Shown piece after piece: positions 26,132 to 34,118 of a DNA stretch of 64,000 nucleotides. The notes under the pieces were generated by a model. That model was not told the DNA's origin. It saw nothing but the letters and a program-made list of their open reading frames with translations, and made no database searches. The translations under genes and the position numbers were made by a program. Source of the DNA: Actinomadura alba (GTDB lineage Bacteria; Actinomycetota; Actinomycetes; Streptosporangiales; Streptosporangiaceae); the NCBI RefSeq assembly GCF_014323705.1, contig NZ_JABVEC010000004.1, positions 1-64,000 on the forward strand, in the 5' to 3' direction. The first letter of the stretch is position 1. The number at the start of each line of letters is the position of its first letter.

Positions 26132-26860
26132 TCAGCGCAGGAACAGGCCGTACTCGGCCAGCTCGGAGGTGAGTTCGGGCGGCAGGCCGGCGAGCGCCGA
26201 CAGCTCCTCGGCCGACACGAATCCGCCCGCCTTGGCACGGACCTGCTCGATCCGGGCGGCCAGCTCGGGGGTCACGCCGGGCAGGGTGGCCAGCACGGGG
26301 GCGGGAGCGCGGTTGATGTCCACGAGCCCGCCGTCGTTGTAGCGGCGGGGCAGGTCCGGGCGGCCGATCCGCAGCTCGCGGGCGAGGGCCGCGTCGTTGC
26401 CGGCGAGTTCCCGCGCCCGGAGCCGCAGGACGCGGCTCCGGCGGACGGACTCGATGGCCGCCTCGTTGCCGGCGGTGCCGTCCACCCCGTGCGGGTCGAA
26501 CACCCGGCGCCGGACCAGGAAGGCGTGAAAGCACCCGCCGACCGCCTGGATGAAGACGCACGTGCCGAACAACGTCGCCGCGGAGTCGTGCCCCGGGGCC
26601 GTGGGGTCGTTCATGTCGCGCCGGGCGGCGAGCTGCAGGGCGAGCACCGCCGTGTAGGCGATCGTGGCCAGCAGCAGGTGGATCTTGCGGCGCCACAGGG
26701 TCGCCACCGCGAAGCAGAAGGGGGTGGCCAGCCCCAGCGTCAGCATCGGCAGGCCCGCCCAGGTGACGCTGAGCGCCGCCCGGCCGGGCGACATGCCGTC
26801 GGAGGGGACCCGCGGCGCGGCATCGTACGGCGGGTCGGCTGGGGCTGCTGGATGGTTCAT
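26132..26860 (-). CDS. Membrane protein with C-terminal helix-hairpin-helix domain
   Basis: Unknown function. The 242-residue product has three hydrophobic segments between about residues 30 and 125 and a C-terminal helix-hairpin-helix region (VDINRAPAPVLATLPGVTPE, then LAGLPPELTSELAEYGLFLR) of the ComEA/GspK kind used for DNA or protein contacts. The middle part is charged and Arg-rich. The ATG at 26860 follows GGAGGT with good spacing. It could be a small DNA-handling envelope protein; other competence genes are not nearby, so no role is claimed. Confidence 0.75.
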   Translation of the reverse strand: MNHPAAPADPPYDAAPRVPSDGMSPGRAALSVTWAGLPMLTLGLATPFCFAVATLWRRKIHLLLATIAYTAVLALQLAARRDMNDPTAPGHDSAATLFGTCVFIQAVGGCFHAFLVRRRVFDPHGVDGTAGNEAAIESVRRSRVLRLRARELAGNDAALARELRIGRPDLPRRYNDGGLVDINRAPAPVLATLPGVTPELAARIEQVRAKAGGFVSAEELSALAGLPPELTSELAEYGLFLR

Positions 26861-26920
26861 CGACGCGACCTCCGGGCTCATCCGACGGTCCTGCTCACAC
26901 CCGCGCGGGCGGGTGGTCCT

Positions 26921-27769
26921 TCATGGCAGGGTCAGGATCTCGTGGCCGCTCTCGGTCACGAGAAGGGTGTGCTCGAACTGGGCGGTGCGCTTGCGATCCT
27001 TGGTGAGCACTGTCCACCCATCGGCCCAAATGTCGTAATCAATCCCACCGAGGGTGAGCATCGGCTCAATAGTGAAGGTCATACCCGGTTCGATGATCGT
27101 TGTCGCGTGCGGATCGTCATAGTGGGGAACGATCAGCCCGGAGTGGAAGGTCGTGCCGATGCCGTGCCCGGTGAAGTCCCGCACGACCCCGTACCCGAAG
27201 CGGCGGGCGTAGGCCTCGATGACGCGGCCGATCACGTTGAGGGCACGGCCGGGCCTGACCGCGCGGATGCCGCGCATCATGGCCTCGTGGGTGCGCTCGA
27301 CCAGCAGCCTCGACTCCTCGTCGACATCGCCCACCAGATAGGTCGCGTCGGTGTCACCGTGGACGCCGTCGACGAAGGCGGTGATGTCGACGTTGATGAT
27401 GTCGCCGTCGTTGAGCACGGTGTCGTCGGGGATGCCGTGGCAGATCACCTCGTTGATCGAGGTGCAAAGCGACTTGGGGAAGCCGCGGTAACCCAGGCAC
27501 GAGGGGTAGGCGCCGTGGTCGAGAAGGAACTCGTGCCCGATGCGGTCGAGTTCGTCGGTGGTGATGCCGGGCCGGGCGTGCTTGCCGACCTCCTCGAGCG
27601 CTTGACCGGCGATCCGCCCGGCGATCCGCATCCGTTCGATGATCTCCGGGCTCTTGACCTCGGGCTCACCGGTGCGAGGCCGCTTCTTCCCGACGTACTC
27701 GGGCCTCTGGATGGTCGCGGGGACCTTGCGGATGGGGGAAACGCGGCCGGGCCGGAGTTGCGTCGTCAT
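26921..27769 (-). CDS. map: Methionine aminopeptidase, type I
   Basis: Removes N-terminal methionine from new proteins. The 282-residue product has an N-terminal extension of about 40 residues typical of actinobacterial type Ib enzymes ([21 protein letters not shown]) and the full pita-bread metal set: Asp in [20 protein letters not shown], His in [13 protein letters not shown], Glu in FTIEPML and [10 protein letters not shown] -10 hexamer TAGACT lies 8 nt before the ATG (27778-27783), so the leader is at most a base or two. A small conserved gene is divergent. Confidence 0.96.
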   Translation of the reverse strand: MTTQLRPGRVSPIRKVPATIQRPEYVGKKRPRTGEPEVKSPEIIERMRIAGRIAGQALEEVGKHARPGITTDELDRIGHEFLLDHGAYPSCLGYRGFPKSLCTSINEVICHGIPDDTVLNDGDIINVDITAFVDGVHGDTDATYLVGDVDEESRLLVERTHEAMMRGIRAVRPGRALNVIGRVIEAYARRFGYGVVRDFTGHGIGTTFHSGLIVPHYDDPHATTIIEPGMTFTIEPMLTLGGIDYDIWADGWTVLTKDRKRTAQFEHTLLVTESGHEILTLP

Positions 27770-27844
27770 GTCCTGAGAGTCTAGTTGCCCGAAACGGGGG
27801 GAGGATTAGCAAGGCCGCGACGATGATCGAAGTGAGGCGCCAGC

Positions 27845-28027
27845 ATGAAGGACGACGACGACGAGTGGTGGTTCTGCCTGGCTCACCACCGGGTCGAGCA
27901 CGGCCCGGGGTGCCCCGGCAAGGACCGGATGGGCCCCTATGACTCGCAGGAGGCGGCCGCCGGCGCCTTGGAACTGGCCCGCCGGCGAAATGAGGCCTGG
28001 CGGCGGCAGGAGGGCGACGGCGACTGA
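27845..28027 (+). CDS. Small conserved actinobacterial protein, 60 aa
   Basis: Unrecognised function. The 60-residue product has an acidic start (KDDDDEWWFCLAHHRVEHG), two Cys (CLAHH and GCPGKDRMG) and a helical C-terminus (SQEAAAGALELARRRNEAW). The pattern W-x-C-L-x-H-H-x-V-E ... GPYDSQEAA recurs, in my recollection, in short hypothetical proteins of other actinomycetes, and the C-terminal half resembles a piece of a SPOR-like fold. GTGAGG precedes the ATG. It is divergent from map. Confidence 0.7.
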   Translation: MKDDDDEWWFCLAHHRVEHGPGCPGKDRMGPYDSQEAAAGALELARRRNEAWRRQEGDGD

Positions 28028-28075
28028 GGGCCGGCCGGCCGGCGCCGTCCCGGGCGCGGCACCGCCCGCCGGCGC

Positions 28076-28702
28076 TCAGTCGCCGGCCGGGCCGCTGACC
28101 GTGTCGAGGATGCGGGCCAGCCGGTCGCGCAGGCTCCGGCCGGGGCCGCGGCCCCTGGGCGGCGGCCCGGCCCCGTCGGCGCCGGGCCCGAGCGGGTACG
28201 CCGCGGCTGCGCTGACCAGATGCTGCGCACCGTCGAAGGAGATGAACCCGTTCCGCCCGGGGACGCTGAGGGTCTCGTGGGCGAGGCCCTCGAGTTCCTG
28301 ATCGCCGCCGTCGAGCGACAGCACGACCGCACCGGTCCTTCGCGCGTCGTCGACGCGCTCGAGCAGCGGCACCGGCGCGGCGTCCTCGGCGATCACGAAG
28401 AGCGTCTCGCCCTTGCCCGCGCTCTCGAGGCGGTCGAGCCCGATCCGCAGGTGGGCGGGAGCGTCCGGTGGCGGCCGCCACCGCACCAGCGTGGGGGTGA
28501 GTTCGGGGATGCCGCCCAGGCGGCTCTCGTCGTCGAGATGGGCGGTCAGGTGCCATGGTTCGGCCTCGGGGGTGCCGAGCAGCAGGAGCCCGCCGGGCCG
28601 CCGCGTGGACGTGCGGAGGGCCCGGGCGAACTCGCGGGTCCGCTCGAGCCAGCCGGTGGTCGAAAGCGCTTCGCGCAGCATCGCGACCTGATTGGCGTCC
28701 AC
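28076..28702 (-). CDS. Hypothetical protein, 208 aa
   Basis: Unknown function. No signal peptide or membrane helix is seen. The N-terminal 165 residues have alternating alpha/beta character with strands LLLLGTPEAE, LFVIAEDAAPVPLLERV and AVVLSLDGG; residues 175-200 are low-complexity Pro/Gly/Arg and then a basic helix. GTG start. It is divergent from npdG across 117 bp and converges on the 60-residue gene. Codon bias matches the neighbours, so it is likely real. Confidence 0.65.
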   Translation of the reverse strand: MDANQVAMLREALSTTGWLERTREFARALRTSTRRPGGLLLLGTPEAEPWHLTAHLDDESRLGGIPELTPTLVRWRPPPDAPAHLRIGLDRLESAGKGETLFVIAEDAAPVPLLERVDDARRTGAVVLSLDGGDQELEGLAHETLSVPGRNGFISFDGAQHLVSAAAAYPLGPGADGAGPPPRGRGPGRSLRDRLARILDTVSGPAGD

Positions 28703-28807
28703 GGGTCAATGGTGCCGTACGCGACCGCGCGGCGAGTCGCCTTTCCGACGGTGAGCGTGTCCGCGGGCGACGCGAGGGTCAGCGGACCGCTGTGCCACGG
28801 CTCCTGG

Positions 28808-28819
28808 CAGGATCGGACC
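28808..28819 (+). promoter_or_regulatory. -10 element for leaderless npdG mRNA
   Basis: CAGGAT (28808-28813), then exactly 6 nt (CGGACC), then the npdG ATG at 28820. No ribosome site precedes the ATG. It shares A2/T6 and the spacing with the other leaderless candidates in the window. Confidence 0.4.
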
Positions 28820-29527
28820 ATGACTCAGCAGCGATCACCGTACGACCTCCCTGATGTGAGCGGGCTCTCCATCGGAATCCTGGGCGGTACCGGAGACCAG
28901 GGAAAGGGACTCGCCAGGCGGTTCGCCCTCGCCGGTCACCAGGTGATCATCGGGTCGCGCAGCGCCGACCGGGCCCGGCAGGCGGCCGAGAGCCTCGACG
29001 GCGGGATCCCGGTGCGCGGCGCCGAGAACGCCGTGGCCGCGAGCGAGGCCGACGTCGTGATCGTCGCCGTGCCGTGGGACGGGCACAGGGCGACGCTCGA
29101 GTCTCTGCGATCGGAGCTCGCCGGGAAGATCGTGGTCGACTGCGTCAACCCGCTGGGCTTCGACAAGCGGGGTGCCTACCCGCTGCCGGTCGAGGAGGGG
29201 AGCGCGGCGGCGCAGGCGGCCTCGGTGCTCACCGACAGCAGGGTCGTCGCGGCGTTCCACCACGTGTCCGCCGTGCTCCTGCTCGACTCGGGGATCGACG
29301 AGATCGACCTCGACGTGCTCGTGCTCGGCGACGACCGCGAGGCGACCGACACCGTCCAGGCGCTGGCCGGCCGCATTCCGGGGGCGCGCGGCGTGTACGC
29401 GGGACGGCTTCGCAACGCCGGTCAGATCGAGGCGTTCACCGCCAACCTCATCTCGGTCAACCGCCGCTACCGGGCGCATGCCGGGATCCGCGCCACCGAC
29501 GTCGGCCAGAGCGCGCCGGAGAGATGA
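28820..29527 (+). CDS. npdG: NADPH-dependent F420 reductase
   Basis: Transfers hydride between NADPH and coenzyme F420. The 235-residue product has the N-terminal dinucleotide motif SIGILGGTGDQGKGLARRFA with the GGTG-x-QG pattern of this family, HQVIIGSRSADRA for the NADP phosphate, VVIVAVPWDGH and the C-terminal GRLRNAGQIEAFTANLISVN that faces F420. Length is normal. The stop overlaps the ATG of the ketopantoate reductase gene, so the two form an operon. It implies F420 biosynthesis elsewhere in the genome. Confidence 0.93.
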   Translation: MTQQRSPYDLPDVSGLSIGILGGTGDQGKGLARRFALAGHQVIIGSRSADRARQAAESLDGGIPVRGAENAVAASEADVVIVAVPWDGHRATLESLRSELAGKIVVDCVNPLGFDKRGAYPLPVEEGSAAAQAASVLTDSRVVAAFHHVSAVLLLDSGIDEIDLDVLVLGDDREATDTVQALAGRIPGARGVYAGRLRNAGQIEAFTANLISVNRRYRAHAGIRATDVGQSAPER

Positions 29528-30498
29528 CGATGCGGTTCATCGTCTACGGGGCGGGCGCGGTGGGCGGCGTGATCGGCGGCCGGCTGTTCCAGGCCGGGCA
29601 CGACGTCACGCTGATAGCGCGCGGAGCGCACCGCACCGCCATCCACGACCGGGGCCTCGTGCTGGAGTCGCCGGACGAGTCGGTCACTCTGCGGATCCCG
29701 GTGGCCGGCCACCCGCGGGAGGTCGGCTTCGGGACGGGCGACGTCGTGTTGCTCGGCATGAAGACGCAGGACACCGCCGAGGCCGTCCGCGCCCTGGCCG
29801 CCTCGGCCCCGCCGGACGTCATCGTCACGTGCGCGCAGAACGGGGTGGAGAACGAGCGTCTCGCGCTGCGGTCGTTCGCCCGCGTGTACGGCGTGTGCGT
29901 TGTGCTGCCCGCCGCCCACCTGCGACCCGGTGTCGTGCAGGTCTACTCCGCCCCGGTCGGCGGTGTGCTGGACGTCGGGCGCTACCCCGGCGGCACGGAC
30001 GACGCCGCGCACGCGATCGCGGCCGCCTTCCGCGACGGCGGCTTCGGCGCCACTCCCCGGCCGGACGTGATGGACCACAAGTACGGCAAGCTGCTGGCCA
30101 ACCTGGGGAACGCGGCCGAGGTCGTGTGCGGGCCGGGGGAGAGCAGCCGCCGGGTGGCCGCGCTGGCCCGCGCGGAGGGACTGGCGTGCCTGCACGCGGC
30201 GGGTATCGCCTTCACCGAGGCCGACATGTCGGTCTACGCCGACGTGCTCGACATCCGGCCGGTGGGCGGCCGCAGCCGCTTCGGCGGCTCCTCCGTGCAG
30301 AGCCTTCAACGCGCCACCGGCAGTGTGGAGGCCGACTACCTCAACGGCGAGATCGTGCTGCTCGGCCGCAAGCACGGCGTGCCCACCCCGGTCAACGAGT
30401 TGCTGGCGCACATGGCCAACGAGATGGCGCGCGACCGCCGCCCCCCGGGACTCGTGGCACCCGAGGAGTTCCTCGCGGCGGTCGCGGCCCGCTCGTGA
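29524..30498 (+). CDS. 2-dehydropantoate 2-reductase family protein
   Basis: NADPH-dependent ketopantoate reductase-type enzyme, the second step of pantothenate synthesis if the name holds. The 324-residue product has the Rossmann start FIVYGAGAVGGVIGGRLFQAGH, CAQNGVENERLA, the catalytic Lys region MDHKYGKLLANLGNA and, in the C-terminal helical domain, RSRFGGSSVQSLQRATGSVEADYLNGEI (split: SSVQSLQRATGSVEADY, LNGEI) with the conserved S..QD-like motif modified to SLQRATGS. It is coupled to npdG and converges on panB, which supports a pantoate role, but the family also includes paralogs with other substrates. Confidence 0.82.
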   Translation: MTMRFIVYGAGAVGGVIGGRLFQAGHDVTLIARGAHRTAIHDRGLVLESPDESVTLRIPVAGHPREVGFGTGDVVLLGMKTQDTAEAVRALAASAPPDVIVTCAQNGVENERLALRSFARVYGVCVVLPAAHLRPGVVQVYSAPVGGVLDVGRYPGGTDDAAHAIAAAFRDGGFGATPRPDVMDHKYGKLLANLGNAAEVVCGPGESSRRVAALARAEGLACLHAAGIAFTEADMSVYADVLDIRPVGGRSRFGGSSVQSLQRATGSVEADYLNGEIVLLGRKHGVPTPVNELLAHMANEMARDRRPPGLVAPEEFLAAVAARS

Positions 30499-30544
30499 CG
30501 CGCCCGTCGTGCACGGGTTCGCTGATGGACGCGCCCGGCGACGC

Positions 30545-31447
30545 TCAGTGGTAGGAGTGCGCGGCGGTGGGGAAGGCGCCGGAGACGACCTCTTCCGCGA
30601 AGGACCTCGCGGCGCCGGTGAGCACTCCGGCGAGGTCGGCGTACTCCTTGACGAACTTGGCCGTCCGGGGGGTGAGCCCGGCCATGTCCTGCCAGACCAG
30701 GACCTGGGCGTCGCAGTCGGGGCCGGCGCCGATCCCGATGGTGGGGATCGACAGTGACGCGGTGACCCGGGCGGCCAGGTCTTCGGGCACGCACTCGAGC
30801 ACGACCGAGAACGCCCCGGCGGCCTCGAGGGCCTTGGCATCGGCCATGAGCTCCTCGCCCGCCTCGCCCCGGCCCTGGACGCGGTAGCCGCCGAAGGCGT
30901 TCACCGACTGCGGGGTGAGCCCGAGGTGGCCCATCACCGGGATGCCGGCGGCGACCATCGCCTCGGCCTGGGCCAGGATCCGCCGGCCGCCCTCCAGCTT
31001 GATCGCGTGCGCGCCGGTCTCCTTGAGGAACCGCGTCGCGGTGCCGAGCGCCTCGGCGACGCCGGCCTGGTAGGAGCCGAACGGCAGGTCGGCGACCACC
31101 ATCGCGCGCCTGGAGCCGCGGACCACGGCGGCGGTCAGCGGGATCAGGTCGTCGACGGTCACCGGGATGGTGGAGTCGTAGCCGTACACGACCATGGCGG
31201 CGGAGTCGCCGACGAGCAGCACGGGGATGCCCGCGTCGTCGAAGATCCGCGCGGTCAGGGCGTCGTAGGCGGTGAGCATCGGCCACTTCTCGTGCCGCTG
31301 CTTGGCGGCGGCGATGTCCCGTACCGTGACCCGGCGTCCGGACTGGCCGCCGTACAGGGCGGTCGGCTGAGCGGGCGCGGCGGGCACGGCGTCGGGGGTG
31401 GCCACGGGGTGGGTGGTGTGCGCTTCGGGCACGACGGCAGCAGACAT
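30545..31447 (-). CDS. panB: 3-methyl-2-oxobutanoate hydroxymethyltransferase
   Basis: Ketopantoate hydroxymethyltransferase, the first committed step of pantothenate/CoA synthesis, using methylene-tetrahydrofolate. The 300-residue TIM-barrel product shows [25 protein letters not shown] in two parts with the Mg ligand Asp, [16 protein letters not shown] with the substrate-contact Lys/Glu and [21 protein letters not shown] (split: [21 protein letters not shown]). A Pro/Ala-rich 40-residue N-terminal extension precedes the domain. The ATG at 31447 follows GGAGGTTCTC, which excludes a longer frame. Confidence 0.95.
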   Translation of the reverse strand: MSAAVVPEAHTTHPVATPDAVPAAPAQPTALYGGQSGRRVTVRDIAAAKQRHEKWPMLTAYDALTARIFDDAGIPVLLVGDSAAMVVYGYDSTIPVTVDDLIPLTAAVVRGSRRAMVVADLPFGSYQAGVAEALGTATRFLKETGAHAIKLEGGRRILAQAEAMVAAGIPVMGHLGLTPQSVNAFGGYRVQGRGEAGEELMADAKALEAAGAFSVVLECVPEDLAARVTASLSIPTIGIGAGPDCDAQVLVWQDMAGLTPRTAKFVKEYADLAGVLTGAARSFAEEVVSGAFPTAAHSYH

Positions 31448-31566
31448 CGAGAACCTCCAGTCTCGAGGCGCCACGGTGGCGTCCCCGGACGAAAACGATG
31501 ATCCCACGGTGTCAACGCATCCGGTAGCCCCGGGATTCCAGCAGGTCCGGGGTCCTGTGCCGGGTA

Positions 31567-31639
31567 ACGAAACGCCACGGTTGCGTATCGCTCAATGGCG
31601 GCATAGTCTGAGATTCAATACGAAACGCACCCGTATCGT
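31567..31639 (+). promoter_or_regulatory. MFS gene promoter with two TetR-type operator candidates
   Basis: A -35 TTGCGT (31581-31586), 17-bp spacer and -10 TAGTCT (31604-31609) read as a good promoter. The inverted repeat ACGAAACG - CACC - CGTATCGT (31620-31639) lies at the predicted transcription start. The same half-sites occur again upstream, ACGAAACG at 31567-31574 and CGTATCG at 31584-31590, the latter overlapping the -35. Two copies bracketing a promoter next to an MFS-TetR pair fit autorepression. Confidence 0.6.
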
Positions 31640-31671
31640 AAATTCATCTGATGTTCTCCCATAGGAGTACC

Positions 31672-33252
31672 GTGGATTCAGCAAGGCCCCCGGTACCGGC
31701 CGCGAACCCCCGCCGCTGGTACATCCTCAGCGTGCTCGTCGTGAGCCTGCTCGTCGTCGTCCTGGACAACACGGTCCTGAACGTCGCGCTCAAGACGATC
31801 GCCGATCCGCGCGCCGGGCTCGGTGCCACGCAGAGCGAGCTGGAGTGGTCGATCAACTCCTACACGCTCGTGTTCGCCGGACTGTTGTTCACCTTCGGCG
31901 TCATCGGCGACCGGTTCGGCCGCAAGCGCGTGCTGATCGCCGGCATGGTGATGTTCGGGATCGCGTCGTTGCTCTCGGCGTACGCGCAGGACCCGGCACA
32001 GCTCATCTGGGCCAGGGCGGCGATGGGCCTGGGCGGTGCGGCGATCATGCCGCAGACCCTTTCGATCATCACGAACGTCTTCGAACCGAACGAACGCGCC
32101 AAGGCCATCGGCATCTGGACCGGCGCGGTCGGCCTGGGCGTGGCGATCGGGCCGATGACGGGCGGTCTGCTGCTCGACTCGTTCTGGTGGGGCTCGGTAT
32201 TCCTGATCAACGTGCCCGTCGTCGTGCTCGGCGTCATCGGGATGTTCCTTCTGGTGCCGGAGTCCCGCAACCCGCTGCCCGGCAGGCTCGACCCCCTGGG
32301 CGTGCTGCTGTCGATCGTGGGACTGGTCACGCTGTCGTACGGGATCATCGAAGGCGGCGAGAAGGCGTCCTGGCTCGAGCCGGCCGTGCTCGGCCCGATC
32401 GCCGCGGGCCTGCTCGCGCTCGCCCTGTTCGTCTGGCACGAGGCGCGCATCGATCATCCGGCGTTCGACGTGCGGCTGTTCCGCGACCCGCGGATGTCGG
32501 CCGCCGTGGGCGCGGTGGGCCTGGTGTTCTTCGCGGCGTCGGGTGTCTTCTTCTTCACCACCTTCTACATGCAGAGCGTGCGGGGGCTCACGCCGCTGCA
32601 GGCGGGGGCGATGGTGCTGCCGTTCGCGGCCGCCCAGCTGGTCTTCTCGCCGCTCAGCGCCGCGATGGTGCGACGGTTCGGCGCCAAGGCGGTCTGCACG
32701 GCGGGCATGCTGCTCGTCGTGGTCGCCCTGGTGTGCTACCAGTTCATCGACCGGACGACGCCGCTCTGGGTGCTCGGCGTGATCTTCCTGATCCAGGGAT
32801 CCGGCATGGCCAACGTGATGCCCCCCGTCACCGAATCGATCATGTCCGCCCTCCCGCGGGAGAAGGCGGGCGCCGGCTCGGCCATCAACAACACGGCCCG
32901 CCAGGTCGCGGTCGCCCTCGGGGTGGCCATCCTCGGCTCGGTGGTGTCGTCGGTGTACCGGAACGAGATGTCCGCGCCGCTCGGGCGCCTGCCCGAGGAC
33001 GCCCGGCACACCGCCGGCGAGTCGATCGGCGGCACCATGGCCGTCGCCGAGCGGATGGGCGCGGCGGGGCAGGACCTCATCGCGCCCGCGCAGGCCGCGT
33101 TCGTGCACGCGATGCACACCGCGGCCGTGGGCTCGGCCGTCGTCGCCTTCATCGGCGCGCTCGTGGTGCTGCGGTGGATGCCCGGACGCGCCACCGGTGA
33201 CCCGGGCACGGAGCCCGCGCGGTCCCGCAAGCGCGAGGCGGCGGGTGTGTGA
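31672..33252 (+). CDS. MFS drug/metabolite exporter, DHA2 family (14 TM)
   Basis: Proton-coupled exporter of the EmrB/QacA type. The 526-residue product has about 14 hydrophobic segments; motif C-like sequences of antiporters appear in the fifth helix (GAVGLGVAIGPMTGGLLLDS), the loop-2 motif GDRFGRKRVLIAG is intact, and the first helix carries VVVLDNTVLNVAL with the DHA2 Asp. I chose the GTG at 31672 because TAGGAG precedes it; the ATG at 31651 has no ribosome site. A TetR gene follows 4 bp later, and operators overlap the promoter. Substrate unknown. Confidence 0.92.
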   Translation: MDSARPPVPAANPRRWYILSVLVVSLLVVVLDNTVLNVALKTIADPRAGLGATQSELEWSINSYTLVFAGLLFTFGVIGDRFGRKRVLIAGMVMFGIASLLSAYAQDPAQLIWARAAMGLGGAAIMPQTLSIITNVFEPNERAKAIGIWTGAVGLGVAIGPMTGGLLLDSFWWGSVFLINVPVVVLGVIGMFLLVPESRNPLPGRLDPLGVLLSIVGLVTLSYGIIEGGEKASWLEPAVLGPIAAGLLALALFVWHEARIDHPAFDVRLFRDPRMSAAVGAVGLVFFAASGVFFFTTFYMQSVRGLTPLQAGAMVLPFAAAQLVFSPLSAAMVRRFGAKAVCTAGMLLVVVALVCYQFIDRTTPLWVLGVIFLIQGSGMANVMPPVTESIMSALPREKAGAGSAINNTARQVAVALGVAILGSVVSSVYRNEMSAPLGRLPEDARHTAGESIGGTMAVAERMGAAGQDLIAPAQAAFVHAMHTAAVGSAVVAFIGALVVLRWMPGRATGDPGTEPARSRKREAAGV

Positions 33253-33256
33253 AACG

Positions 33257-33877
33257 GTGAGCCGGGATGTGACCGAGACGACGACGGAGCAGCTCTGCGC
33301 GCGCCCTCCAGGACGCCCGCGCAGCGAGCGCGCCGAGAAGGCCATCATCGAGGCCACGCTCGATCTGCTGGTCGAGGAGGCCGGCGTCGCCGGCGTGTCG
33401 ATCGAGGCGGTGGCCGCGAGGGCGGGCGTGGGGAAGACGACCATCTACCGGCGATGGCCCAACAAGGAGGCGTTGATCGTCGACGCCCTCGCCACCTTGA
33501 AGGCGCCCCTTCCCGAACCGGCCGGCCGGTCGGTCCGCGAGGACCTGATCGCGCTGGCCCGGGCCGTGCACTCTGGCCGGGGCGACCGGCGCGTCGACTG
33601 CCTCTGGAACATCATCGGCAGCTGGCACAAGCACCCCGAGCTGGTCCGCAAGCTGCGGCGGGACGTCATCGAACCCCGGCGCGAGGTGATGCGCGGCGTT
33701 CTGCGCCGTGGCATCGAGACCGGGGAGGTGCGCCCCGATCTCGACATCGAGGTGGCCCTGCCCATGATCGCCGGAGCGATGACCATGCAGGTCCAGGGAC
33801 TCGCGCCGGACGAGGACCTGCCGGACGACGTCGCCGAACGGGTCGTCGACACCGCGCTGCGCGGCCTCGCCCCCTGA
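33257..33877 (+). CDS. TetR family transcriptional repressor
   Basis: Probable repressor of the MFS gene just upstream and of itself. The 206-residue product has the TetR N-domain helix-turn-helix (SIEAVAARAGVGKTTIYRRW, then PNKEALIVDAL) near residues 35-70, and a helical ligand domain of the TetR_C_11/AcrR-like kind with IEPRREVMRGVLRRGIETGE. The GTG at 33257 is 4 bp after the exporter stop, so both come from the promoter at 31581-31609 with its ACGAAACG/CGTATCGT repeats. The ligand is presumably the exported compound. Confidence 0.9.
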   Translation: MSRDVTETTTEQLCARPPGRPRSERAEKAIIEATLDLLVEEAGVAGVSIEAVAARAGVGKTTIYRRWPNKEALIVDALATLKAPLPEPAGRSVREDLIALARAVHSGRGDRRVDCLWNIIGSWHKHPELVRKLRRDVIEPRREVMRGVLRRGIETGEVRPDLDIEVALPMIAGAMTMQVQGLAPDEDLPDDVAERVVDTALRGLAP

Positions 33878-34020
33878 GGTCGGGGAGCGGGCGCCGCCGG
33901 GCCGGGCGAACGCCCCTCACCAGGCGATGGACGGGTGACGGCCGATCCCGGCCGTGGGTGACTTTCGGTCTCCACGGCAGTCCGCCCTTGCGGATTTCGT
34001 GGTTCCCTATACGGTTCCAA

Positions 34021-34089
34021 AGTCTATAGATCTGCTCTCCACTCTCGCGGAGCCATCACATACCCCATACTGGCGAAAGTGAGAGTGGA
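34021..34089 (+). promoter_or_regulatory. Leader region of the SpoIIE-type phosphatase gene
   Basis: AGTCTATAGATC at 34021-34032, with the palindromic core TCTATAGA, also occurs exactly on the minus strand immediately before the PAP2 gene start at 45273. It is followed by an inverted repeat TCCACTCTC (34038-34046) / GAGAGTGGA (34081-34089) with a 34-nt loop. The rest of the 241-bp gap shows nothing I recognise. Confidence 0.35.
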
Positions 34090-34118
34090 CCGAGGGCCGG
34101 CTGTCAGGAGCGCGACAG

